A stretch of 64,000 bases of DNA, taken from contig OX104128.1 in NCBI GenBank assembly GCA_944470555.2, forward strand, positions 58,473,257 through 58,537,256. The letters run 5' to 3'. The notes under the pieces were generated by a model, which saw only the letters and a program-made list of their open reading frames with translations, did no database searches and was not told the DNA's origin. This stretch comes from Heterobilharzia americana. Taxonomy: Eukaryota > Platyhelminthes > Trematoda > Strigeidida > Schistosomatidae. Made by a program: the position numbers and the translations under genes. Below, piece by piece: positions 1 to 9,281 of the stretch; positions within the stretch are counted from its first letter, which is position 1; every line of letters starts with the position of its first letter.

Positions 1-119
1 AATGCATACCATGTTGGTGTTTGCTATCATCTCATAGTTGATTGAACTGAATTGATCGGTATCTATTAGAATCCATGTTGGAGCCTATATGTCAACAGAG
101 ATCGATCCAATCAACGATA

Positions 120-240
120 GGATAATGCATGCAAGAACATGAAACCCATACCTGTCACACAAGTGGCAGGTACATCCAACTGACGAATCCCAAGTGGGAC
201 GAAACGCACATCCTAGTTTCTCCTGCTAGCTACCATCCAT
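120..240 (+). repeat. Hammerhead SINE relic (Sm-alpha-like), 3' part
   Basis: The stretch has the order of a schistosome hammerhead SINE: CTGACGA (180-186), a short stem II (TCCC/GGGA), GAAA (201-204), then ACGCACATC and a TGCTAG-type end that also occurs at 18230-18245. Base 187 is A where G should pair with the C before GAAA, and the stem I strands pair poorly, so I judge the ribozyme decayed. The tRNA-like promoter part is not clear here. Hammerhead ribozymes in Sm-alpha SINEs are established knowledge; assignment to that family is inference from the CAAATAGGAC-like stem II region and the ACGC stem III. Confidence 0.6.
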
Positions 241-245
241 CATTA

Positions 246-360
246 CGATGAAAATATATTTTTTACGAGTGAATGATATAAGAGAGTAGGTAATGTACAC
301 ATGCAATATTCTTATTTTCCCATAGTAATCCCATCAAATTCATATCCATAGTTATCCATA
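246..360. other. Short unassigned AT-rich spacer
   Basis: No gene or repeat recognised; AT-rich DNA leading into the TTA repeat tail of the next element. Confidence 0.5.
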
Positions 361-3243
361 TTATTATTATTATTATTAGTCCCTTGAGTTCCCAGTGGAA
401 CATAGGGCTTCAGTTGCACGCCTCCAGTGACCTCTGTTCTCTGAGATCTTTTGAACCTGGTCCCACGACAGCCCACAACCTCTCATTTCCTCCTCACACG
501 ACCTCCTCCAGGTCACCCTTGGACGTCCAACTCGTCGCTTCCCATGGGTATTCCACTCGAGGGGCCGGCCTGACACGTGATGTCCTCAGTCTGCCTTCTC
601 AGTGCATGCCCAATCCATCTCCACTTCCTTCCCTGCATATTTGTTGAGCAATAGGTTCTTGGTTGGTTCCTTCCCAGAGCTCCTTGTTGCTTATTCTTTC
701 TGGCCACCTGGTCTTCAGTAACGAGCGTAAGCCGTTGTTGGTGAATGTCTGTAGTTTATTGGAAATGCCTTTCGTGACGCGCCAAGTCTCTGAACCATAC
801 AGAAGCACTGACTTGACGTTGGTGTTGAAAATCCGTATCTTGTTCCGCATGCTGAGCGGAGTGCAGAAGATCTCCACACTGGTTTCAGGCTAATGAACGC
901 CTGTCTTGCTTTTCCGATTCTGACTTTGACGTCCTCGTCTGTCCCGCCTGTAGTTGAAACAGTGCTTCCTAGATAAGTGAAGGAGGTTACTTCCTTCAAG
1001 TTTCTCCCGTTGACGGTGATTGGAGTTTGTTGTTGTTGTTGATGGTGGTGGTGCGGTATCTTCATCACCTCTGTCTTCTCTATATTCACCTGAAGTCCCG
1101 TCTTAGCTGCCTCTTCTATCAACTTGTTAGTTTTTGCCTGCAGATCTTCAAGTTTATGTGACATCAGGCACAAGTCATCGGCGAAATCCAAGTCTTCTAG
1201 GTTCTTTTCCGCCGTCCAGCGTATCCCCCTCTTCTCGCTGCCTACTGTTTGCTGCATGATCCAGTCCACCACAATCAGGAATATCATGCGTGATTGTAGG
1301 TGGCAGCCTTGTTTCACTCCTGTCTTCACTTCACTTCAAAAGCATCACTGAGCTGAGCTTCTCATTGTGAATTACTTGGCATGTGGCATCTTCATATAGT
1401 TGTTGAATGAGGCGGATAAAGGTTTGCGGTATTCCGTAGTATTGAAGCAGTTTCCAAATTACTTCTCGGTCGACGCTGTCAAAGGCCTTCTCAAAGTCGA
1501 TGAAGTTGAGGTAGAGAGCTGATTGCCATTCTATGCTCTGTTCTATGATGATGCGAAGCGTTGCAATTTGGTCTGCACATGATTTGTACTTCCTGAAGCC
1601 TGCCGACCAGCCTGTTCCGGTCGTAGTTTCAAATCCAGTGCATCCTTTAGCCTCTCCAAGATGATGCAGCTTAATGTTTTACTTGGGGTGGATAGGAGAG
1701 TGATTCCGCGCCAGTTCTTGCAAACACTGAGGTCTCCCTTCTTCGGCAGTTTGACAAGGTAACCCTTCTTCCAATCAACCGGGCAGGTACCTTCGCTTCC
1801 TTCCACACCTTCTGCAATAGTGGTGTGGTGTGAGCATGTCCGCTGTTGTCTCTGCATCTGTTCTCAGTGCTTCTGGCGGGATTCCATCTGGTCCTGCTGC
1901 TTTCCCGCATTTCAGTAGCTTTATGGCCTTCAGGACTTCCATTTTCGTTGGGGGATTTATGTTCACTTGTAATTCAGCGGCTGCAGGTGGTATTTCTGGA
2001 CGAAGTGCAGGTGGTGGTGGTCGATTCAAGAGCTTCTTGAAGTGGTCGGCCCATCGTTTCCTCTGTTTCTCTTCCTTTGTAATTAAATTTCCTTCTTCAT
2101 CTTTTATTGGTTTCATCTGTGTTGGTCTCTTCCCTGATAGCAACCTGGTTATTTGATACAATGTCGTCAGGTCTCTCTTACCTGCAGCCTGTTCTGCTTC
2201 ACTTGCCAGTGTTTCGTATAAGTGTCTTTTGTCTTTCCGTGCACTCTTCTTCACTTCTTTGTCCAGTGTAGTGTTTTATACATTGTGCTCAGTTCCTCTT
2301 GTCGTTGAGCATCCTTGCACTGGTTTATTTTCTGCTTCACCATCCTCATCTCCTCTATCAGCTTACAAGTATCCGTCGAGATCCAATCCTTATCTTCTTT
2401 CTTCCTAATACTGTTGTGCAGGTTTCTTTCCACATAGCTTTCAAAGACTTCCAGTGTTCTTCCACACAGGTTTCTTCAGGGATGTCCCTCAATGTCTCCC
2501 ATTTTGTCTCGATGGCTGACTGAAGCGAAGATCTCCTTTGTAGTTTTGTCCTTCAGTTTCCGAGTGTTGTACTTGAATTGAGGTCTATCACCAGCTACCT
2601 TGAAGGCTTTTAACTTGATTTGGAAGGTTCCTTGCACTAGATAGTGAGTGGTGTGAACCTACATCTGCTCCTCTTCTTGACCTTGTGTTAAGTAGACTGC
2701 GTCTCCATTTTCTCGAGATTGAGATAAAGTCGATTTGATTTTTAGTGTGTCCTGGTGTCTGGTGAAATCCATGTCGCTTTGTGGATATCTTTGTGCCTGA
2801 ACACACTGCCTCCAATCACCAAATCGTTGAATGCACAGAATTCTGCAAACAATTCTCCATTCTCATTCATTTCACCTAGTGCCTCTCGACCCATGGTTAG
2901 TTCTCTTCCCGTGTTGTCCCCTCCCAGTTTGGTATTCATGTCACCCATTAGAATTTTGATATCGCCAACCGAGGTGGTGTCTTGTCCAGTGTTGATTGAA
3001 GTTGTCTGTAGAAATCCTCCTTTTTCTCTTGCTCTGCATTATTTGTAGGTGCATAACATTGTATGATTGTGACCTTTCTTCCTTTTGAGTTGAATCTTGC
3101 TGTCATGATCCTGGAGGAGATTGGTTCCCACTGCATGAGAGCCTTCGATGCTCTTGAGGACATCATGATAGCCACTCCCTCAGTGTGCTCGTGGTTGGCG
3201 TCTGGGTTAGGGTATCGGAGTAGATTATTGATTCTCCAGTTAT
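361..3243 (-). mobile_element. RTE-like non-LTR retrotransposon A, 5'-truncated
   Basis: Read on the minus strand this is an APE-type endonuclease plus reverse transcriptase element ending in a TAA microsatellite tail (361-379 on the plus strand as TTA). Endonuclease remnants include MGDMNTKLGG (2948 downwards) and NQIDFISISRKWRRS. The RT includes KCGKAAGPDGIPPEAL, KNWRGITLLS, KTGVKQGC and the catalytic box DFADDLCLM (715-1329 frame). The reading frame is broken into at least seven pieces by frameshifts and stops. Homology with element D stops near 3243, inside the endonuclease, so the 5' UTR and the WNVRTM start are missing. The same family recurs as B (3' part), D and E. Confidence 0.9.
715..1329 (-). 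pseudogene. RT palm/thumb fragment of element A
   Basis: A 204-residue open piece starts at MKTGVKQGC, continues through the RT box FADD and the thumb motif TYLGSTVSTTGG, and ends out of frame after a break near 890. An equivalent uninterrupted stretch in element D (49480-50121) continues with VLLYGSETSRVTKG, which in A is found in another frame at 599-877. This shows a frameshift rather than a different protein. A CAACAA run coding for QQQQQ interrupts the connection between palm and thumb in both copies. Confidence 0.8.
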
Positions 3244-3516
3244 CCGTATTCTACATTACAATACCTTGACGTGATAAGAAACATTGTCACTAAGGCACAG
3301 GTTGATGGTGGTTATACATTTTCTCAACTTTGATGTTTTTCGTAGATGTTTCATCACAAGGATTAATAACATCATCGACAACTTTATAAAGAAGTGAAGC
3401 ATCGTTCAAACAATATACACAGTGGTTTTGGTAAATGTCATCCAAGTTGAAGAAATTTTTTTTATTATATCTTGACTTTAAATTTCATTGTCATGTTACT
3501 TCTACAAACAATCTAG

Positions 3517-3713
3517 GTGCTTTTCGACCTGGTGTATTTAAAGATACAGACGCAGACTTTAATGTGGCCTTTGCTATCGGTGGACTGACCATGTCGAAAG
3601 AATCTGGGATTTTCCTTGCAATGCACGGTAAATTCTACCAACCAAATGAAGTTGTTCGTGATAAGGAGTCAGGATGTTTTATTCCAATCACAGTTGATAA
3701 CATACAAAATTAA
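3517..3713 (+). CDS. Terminal exon of an unidentified protein
   Basis: An open frame begins right after a good 3' splice site (pyrimidine-rich tract, then AATCTAG at 3510-3516) and ends at TAA 3711-3713. It encodes about 65 residues: GAFRPGVFKDTDADFNVAFA, then IGGLTMSKESGIFLAMHGKF, then YQPNEVVRDKESGCFIPIT and VDNIQN. Amino-acid use is balanced (Gly, Phe, Asp, Lys, single Cys) and not low-complexity, unlike chance frames in this AT-rich DNA. The exon would start with the last two bases of a Gly codon. I do not recognise the family. No upstream partner exon is visible between 3244 and 3516; it would have to lie beyond element A, so this may be a true last exon or a captured exon or retrogene fragment. 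Confidence 0.5.
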
Positions 3714-4439
3714 AATATCCTAATCAAATTGAGTTTCCTGGAAAAATCAGCTCAACTTTTAATACTACTGTAATAGGTTTAAAGTAGTGTGAAGTGATTT
3801 TGAAGAAATGTTGGACTCGGCAGGCAACAATCTTACCTTTCTTATTCATAATCGAAAGGATTTAGAGTGAAACAAAGAGGTGCAGACAACCAACATCAAC
3901 CAGTGAAACTTGATAGGTATGTCGTGATAGTCTAAAATCTTGATCATTTGGAACCAAACGACCCCTTCGACGGTTCTTTTGATGATCAGTAATCCGATAT
4001 TTACATATAAGACAAATTAGGGAATGTTTCTTTCCCTATATCACAGTCTGTTTTAACCAACAGTTCTGAATCATCCACATGTCTCAGAATGCCATCTTCC
4101 TGGGTGACCTTAAACGCCACCCTGGTAACTGATAAAACAACCAATTAAATTCCTTTATGTTATGGAGTACTTTTCTAGGTGAAATACCGAAGCCTGATTG
4201 GTCATTTCAGTAGTTGCTGAGGTGGCCTTTAAAGTCACTCGTTTTACTCAGATGGTGATATAAAACGTTTCACGTCGAAAATCCTTCAATGTACACATAA
4301 ATTGATGACCGTCTTTTACCCTTTTGTTGAATCTTAAGAAAGGTATGTTTAGCCTTCTCTTTACGGTAGAAAGCAACTTGAGCAACCTTTCATAAGATTC
4401 ATTTTCGCATGACTTACTTTTTAAGCGTTAGTTGATTGG
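3714..4439. other. No gene seen
   Basis: About 0.7 kb of unique-looking sequence. No long frames, no RT or endonuclease motifs and no simple repeats. The first part may be 3' UTR of the exon ending at 3713; the only weak polyadenylation-like hexamer I noticed is ATTAAA near 4144. Confidence 0.4.
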
Positions 4440-4615
4440 AAGCAATCAGCAGAAAACCGTGCTCGACCTGGGTTTCTTGGTACTCGTCAGCAACCTGGAC
4501 GGAACTGATGTCCCGTTTGGGATTCGAACCTGCGCCCTCCAATGTTGTAGTCAGCTACTTTACCACCAAGTTATTCAGACGCAATTGACCTTCCTGTAGA
4601 ACTGGGATAGGATTC
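4440..4615 (-). repeat. tRNA-derived SINE with collapsed hammerhead remnant
   Basis: On the minus strand there is a tRNA-like promoter: an A-box-like TGGTGGTAAAGTA followed by a B box GGTTCGAATCC, then CTGACGAG and GAAACCCAGGTC. The CTGA and GAAA blocks of a hammerhead are present but the stem II hairpin between them is almost gone, so it cannot fold normally. The arrangement (B box, then hammerhead 40-60 nt downstream) matches the other hammerhead SINEs in the window. Confidence 0.5.
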
Positions 4616-5147
4616 GGTCTGCACTCCCGTGAGCAATCACTACATGACTTACTTTCTTTAACACTAGGACCTATTGTTCATAATGCAAATCAAAGTCAAC
4701 TTTCGCTTAAACTTCTCGCTAATAACTGATGGGGAAGCACATTACAGACATCCTCTTAGTTATGAAAATTGTTTAGATTTTGAAGGGAAATAGAAATTAT
4801 CACTAGGTAGAGAGCTGAATGCGTTACCTACATTAGGAACATAGCTGTAATTTAGATTATACGGTAATTTTAACAAGACACCACGTAACTTGTGATCATC
4901 TTCAACACCTCGATTTCACTATAGTGTGGATATCAACCGACGCTACCTCAGATAGTTGAATTGCTGCCTGACCTTAGATTTCATAAAGTAATCAAAAGTG
5001 ATAGAGACCACCATATTTCTCAACACAAGAGGAGATTAGCAAACATGTTATCAATATTGGCCATTAAGTAGAAATCTGGAGAGCGCCACGTTGATAATCC
5101 ACTGCAGTCTTTATATAGAGAGGATGAGTAATCCAAAGTTTCAAAAT
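4616..5147. other. No gene seen
   Basis: Unassigned AT-rich sequence up to the left target-site duplication of the Penelope-like insertion. Confidence 0.4.
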
Positions 5148-5421
5148 CTAACTCTGTTCATTAATATAAGAGTAAAACTTGTGCACTGTGGTAGAATGTA
5201 ATTCCATTTTCATTCGTCTATTAGATTTATCACACAGTGCAACAGTATTGTTTACTGGATTACGTTTGACACATAATTTATTGTCCTCATAGTCATACCA
5301 CGATAGCTACACAACTTTGAGGTATCCTTTATATAGTCCTAATTTCCTCGTCTCTTTGTGAGATGGGCAGTAAGATTTTGCATATACTCGGAACAGGTGC
5401 TGATTCGATAAACAAAGATTC

Positions 5422-6013
5422 TTGAGGGGGTTGTGGAGATTTGGAAATATTTCAAGTTGTTATTCATCGAAGACTGACATCAGTTGGAGGAACAAAGGAA
5501 ACCTGGTAGCACTCGACAGCTGTCTCGTCCCACTAGTGTGGGACTCCTCAGCAGTGCGCACCCATCAGCAGGGATCGAACCCGCGACCTTCAGGTCCCGC
5601 GACCAGCGCGTTACCATTGAGCCACTGGGTCAGAATCCAATGCTCCTTATTTCTGTTAGCTCACGATATAGCGCAAACCGCCACCCAATGTCATCGTTGA
5701 GTATTTGTCCTTACGGCTATCAGGCTTTGACTCCACCGGTCACGACTTGTCATTGGAACTTCGGGAATACTTCTCGAAGCTAGTCACCAATGAGCACCAG
5801 TTCAATTAAATTTTTGAGGGGTTGTGGAGATTTGGAAATATTTCAAGTTGTTATTCATCGTAGACTGACATCAGTTGGAGGACCGATCCCTGCTGGTGGG
5901 GTGGTGGGTGCGCACTGCTGAGGAGTCCCATACTAGGACGAAACAGCTGTCCAGTGCTCCCAGGTTTCCTTTGTTCCTCCAACTGATGTCAGTCTTCGAT
6001 GAATAACAACTTG
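5422..6013. repeat. Fold-back hammerhead SINE insertion 1
   Basis: A repeat insertion splits the minus PLE copy and is bounded by the 12-bp duplication AAACAAAGATTC (5410-5421 and 6014-6025). Its left part is a minus-strand unit (5422-5810): PLE-like leader, tRNA-like box (GGTTCGATCCC on the minus strand near 5570-5580), hammerhead and the 3' segment ending in CTGATGTCAGTC. The right part starts with a second copy of that 3' segment (5811-5882) and then jumps to a plus-strand hammerhead unit (5883-6013). The two 3' segments are inverted relative to each other around 5842-6009. The left hammerhead (5509-5557, minus) has GAGA for GAAA and a G mismatch next to the cleavage site, so is broken. 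Confidence 0.75.
5912..5957 (+). ncRNA. Hammerhead ribozyme with intact core
   Basis: All conserved hammerhead elements are present in order: stem I strand GCACTG (5912-5917), core CTGAGGA (5918-5924), stem II GTCC/GGAC (5925-5928 and 5936-5939, loop of seven), GAAA (5940-5943), helix III ACAGCTGT (5943-5950), cleavage triplet GTC (5949-5951) and the second stem I strand CAGTGC (5952-5957), perfectly complementary to the first. Self-cleavage would fall after C5951. Helix III is a palindrome, so one molecule can form only two base pairs with an AGCT loop, but two molecules could pair over eight bases, a layout described for minimal type I hammerheads in retroelements. Activity is inferred, not shown. 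Confidence 0.8.
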
Positions 6014-6060
6014 AAACAAAGATTCAGTTATCAGTCTCTGCCTCCACCCTGCTATATTAG

Positions 6061-6240
6061 TTTTAAGAATTTTCACCCTGTCACATCCTATTGTGTGTAA
6101 TTGCATGTGCATAGCTATGGATGAGCTTTTTTCTATATTCCTTACCTTACTAGGATCTACTAATTTTGACCTAGCTAAGTTTTTGTGTTCCGATAACCTA
6201 ATTGATCCTGGTCGACTACTTTAACCTATGTATTTGACCT
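6061..6240 (-). pseudogene. GIY-YIG endonuclease remnant, minus PLE copy
   Basis: The minus strand encodes EVKYIG, a stop, SSRPGSIRLSEHKNLARS and then KLVDPSKVRNIEKSSS, the GIY-YIG module of a Penelope-like element (YIG followed by an Arg-containing R..EHK helix). The domain lacks its first strand because the palindrome centre cuts it. The stop directly after YIG is shared with the plus copy at 6292, so it was already in the template before the insertion formed, or was copied from one arm to the other. Confidence 0.75.
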
Positions 6241-6291
6241 CGAAATCGTTCGTAGGTTAAAAGATCGTACTGACCCAACTAAGCAGAATAA

Positions 6292-6500
6292 CTTAGTTTA
6301 CAAAATCCCTTGCATCGATTGCGAGGTCAAATACATAGGTTAAAGTAGTCGACCAGGATCAATTAGGTTATCGGAACACAAAAACTTAGCTAGGTCAAAA
6401 ATCGTAGATCCTAATAAGGTAAGGAATTTAGAAAAAAGCTGATCCATGGCTATGCATGCAATTACACACAACCACACAACAGGATGTGACAGGGTGGAGG
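6292..6500 (+). pseudogene. GIY-YIG endonuclease remnant, plus PLE copy
   Basis: The frame NNLVYKIPCIDCEVKYIG, stop, SSRPGSIRLSEHKNLARS, KIVDPNKVRNLEKS, stop, SMAMHAITHNH contains the Cys-x2-Cys pair and YIG and R..EHK motifs of the Penelope-type GIY-YIG endonuclease. This nuclease nicks target DNA for retrotransposition. Two in-frame stops disable it. It is longer at the N side than its mirror copy at 6061-6240. Confidence 0.8.
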
Positions 6501-6778
6501 GAAATATTGATAACTGGGTTTTTGTTTATCGAATCAACACCTAACACATGCAACAGGAGTGACTCAGCACCTGTTCCGAGTATATGCAAAATCTTACTGC
6601 CCATCTCACAAAGAGACGAGGAAATTAGGACTATATAAAGGATACCTCAAAGTTGTGTAGCTATCGTGGTATGACTATGAGGACAATAAATTATGTGTCA
6701 AACGTAATCCAGTAAACAATACTGTTGCACTGTGTGATAAATCTAATAAATCAATAAAAATGGAACTAACTCTGTTCA

Positions 6779-7624
6779 CTTTGGAAAACCTTTTCCAAAT
6801 GGTGCAGATGTCAGTCGATTACATAACGGTAGTGTGAGATACTTCCGGTAGGTAGGTAGCTATGAAAATATATTACGTGGCTCGACATGACCATATAACA
6901 AGATTGAAGAGAAAATTCAATATAAGTAGTAATAGGTATAACTTGATGATTCCCCTTTTCAAGTATGAAAATTCAATTTTGATGTTGATAACATGAACTG
7001 GAAAAAGTGAATGAAGCTAATCACCAAAATAGATGTATATTCCATTGTATGTGAATGAAACACAAAAAAGATTTTAATGGAAAATAAACAAAGCATTGAA
7101 TAAGATAAACTGACGATATTCTTAATCACCCGTCCCCCGACCTCCAACATAGAGTTGACTAACATACTTGAGAGATTAGGAGTTAAATTGCGAAAACCAT
7201 CGACGAATAGAATAGTGAATTTCGAAAAAGATTTTATAGTAAAGCGAAATCACAAGCGCAAAAGTATAATAATAAGCACCATATGAGAAAATAATGAGAA
7301 TAAAATGAATTCATGATCAATTCAGGTTTAAAGAAATATTGAAAGGATAATTTATGCAAAGAGAGAGAGAGAGACAACGAAAAGAAAAAAAGGTAGACGT
7401 AAATTAATGATCAATACGAATGAGAAGTAAAGTTCACAAAAATTGATCTCAACAAATCCAACTGACACACCAAAATATATTAATTAAACATTATTATTAA
7501 TAATAATGCTATTTTTCATAACCATCAACGAAAGAGTAGGACACTTGAAAAAAAAAACAACTAAGAATTGTTGACAACTTTTTCAACCAATCAACCAACC
7601 CATACGAAAAATAAATAATCAACT
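6779..7624. other. No gene seen; short GA repeat
   Basis: AT-rich sequence with a short GA microsatellite near 7360-7374. No coding or mobile-element motif recognised. Confidence 0.4.
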
Positions 7625-7986
7625 AATCCAATTATGAAATAGTATTCATCATGGACTGACATCAGTTGAGGAACCATTGAAAATCTGAGAGCACTGAATA
7701 GCCAGCTGTATCGTCCTAGTTTGCGACTCCTCAGCAGTACGCACCTACAACCCAGCTAGGGGTCGAACTCAGGACCTTCGGGTTTCACAGTAAACGCGTC
7801 AACCTGAAGGTCGTGAGTTCCATCCCTAGCCGGGTAGTGGGTGCGTACTGCTGAGGAGTTCCATACTAAGGCGAAACAGCTGTGCAGTGCTCCCAGACTT
7901 TCAATGGTTCCCCAACTGGTGTCACTCTATGATGAATACTACTTCTTAATTAAAAATCCCCATTCATCTAAAAAAAATCCAATTAT
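7625..7986. repeat. Fold-back hammerhead SINE insertion 2
   Basis: A minus unit (7636-7795) and a plus unit (7800-7930) of the same repeat as 5422-6013 form an inverted pair with outward 3' ends; the arms (ATTCATCATGG.. and ..TATGATGAAT) can fold back. The insertion is flanked by the 11-bp direct repeat AATCCAATTAT at 7625-7635 and 7976-7986. The minus hammerhead (7691-7740) has GATA for GAAA and extra bases before the cleavage site. The plus one (7845-7890) keeps CTGAGGA and GAAA but has GTG as cleavage triplet and a weakened stem II, so neither should cleave. Confidence 0.8.
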
Positions 7987-9281
7987 ATTGGTTATTAGTT
8001 AAACCACTAGCAAAAAAGCGTTGAGATGCATTTCTTATTTTTCTTCAAAGTCGTCAGAAGAAGAAATTTATGCAGTGAAATTACACAATGACAAACATGA
8101 TGATTATATCACAGGCTACTTGAGAAAGCATAGATGAGTATGGATTTTTTTTAAAAAAAAAGGCAGACTATCTGTGTGTAACAAATTTCAATATGATTTA
8201 ACAGTTTACACACCACAGATGATGATGATGATGACGACGACGACGGGATAGAACTAACCTTGAGTGATAGTTCAATATCAGGCACTGAAGGAATAGGCAA
8301 AATGGAAAAAATGACTGTAGAGAATTTTTCTCTCCCTTCTTTCCTCCTCTTTTTCTTTCATAACAAAAAAGTTCATCGTAACATAAAGAATGATCACTAG
8401 ATGACAACAAAGCGCGCGCGCGTGCGTGCGGAGGGGATAGTTGAAGCAGAAACAGGTACATGGTAACAAGTATCATGAGTCAAGTGACTCCAATAAATTA
8501 GAAAAGAAAGACTATACGGGAAGACAAACAGCTGGTATCCAGTCCGACAGAGATCCAGTACACACACACACACACATACAAAGTATGACCGACAAAAAAA
8601 ATCAAAACGCAAATGACAATATGAATATGTCCAGTGTCTATGCGCATATTTTTTAGAGTAATAAACATGATGACGGATTCTATGAAAGCGAACTACACAA
8701 GACAGTGATGATGATAGCAGTAAAAGTCACATCAAATAAGAGAAAGAACAGAAGACGATCATCTTTCTTGTCACAGAAAGACAGAGAGAGAGAGAGAGAG
8801 AAAGGGTTTATCATTATAGCTCTACAACTCTCCAGTATTCTTTTGAAGGCACACACACACACATACACGGAGACAAAACAATACTTTAAAGTAATGTAAC
8901 AGTAATAACATACTTTTCGAAAGACAGTAGAAGGGTAGAAGGAAAAAAAATTATCTAAACAAAACAAAAATCTCTTTAAAAAGCACTACTCATGAATTTT
9001 CAAACAGCAAAGCAAAATATCATAGAGATAGGTGGTGATTATTATCATTATCATAATGAGGATGTGCGCGTTAATAAAAACAAAAAGGTGAGCAGAGATT
9101 AAGTTTGACACCATGAGAAATGACAAGAGTAAACAGCATTGAGGTATTTCATATGTATATATGTATTCTGATTCAAGTTATACAAAGAGCAAGTAAGTGG
9201 TGATGATAAATTGAAAATGACTGGCCAAAAGAAACATTTACACATACCCACCTAGAAAATCAGATGCCTACAACAAATCTA
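7987..9281 (-). other. 3' flank and probable 3' UTR of NOVA, rich in simple repeats
   Basis: Directly downstream (minus strand) of the NOVA stop. It holds several microsatellites, given as plus strand: GAT/GAC repeats (8217-8243), GC/GT alternation (8413-8430), CA repeats (8562-8577 and 8851-8866) and a GA repeat (8785-8803). In the sense RNA the first is a run of UCA repeats, that is overlapping YCAY sites, the known NOVA-binding tetramer. I found no convincing AATAAA for the minus strand, so the UTR end is not set. Confidence 0.45.

Larger units (their letters stand above)
5148..6778. mobile_element. Palindromic Penelope-like element insertion
   Basis: Two copies of the 3' part of a Penelope-like retroelement lie head to head with 3' ends pointing outward: a minus copy (about 6240 down to 5161, interrupted by a repeat insertion at 5422-6013) and a plus copy (about 6290 up to 6765). 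Both carry the C-terminal GIY-YIG endonuclease domain and the same downstream tail, which pairs 5200-5410 with 6545-6750 in inverted orientation. The structure is flanked by the 13-bp direct repeat CTAACTCTGTTCA at 5148-5160 and 6766-6778, as expected for one insertion event. PLEs encode a telomerase-like RT plus GIY-YIG nuclease; the RT is absent here. The inverted arrangement is a known habit of 5'-truncated PLE copies. Confidence 0.8.

Noticed and set aside
1830..2156. Plus-strand protein with Ser/Gly-rich sequence
   Set aside because: Antisense shadow of the RT of element A; the same shadow appears at D.
7360..8880. CRISPR-like or minisatellite array
   Set aside because: Only simple dinucleotide and trinucleotide repeats; no spaced repeat units, and the genome is eukaryotic.
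8198..8967. Protein-coding frames in the NOVA 3' flank
   Set aside because: They translate microsatellites (HHHHH, VCVCVCV, SLSLSLS) and have no domains.
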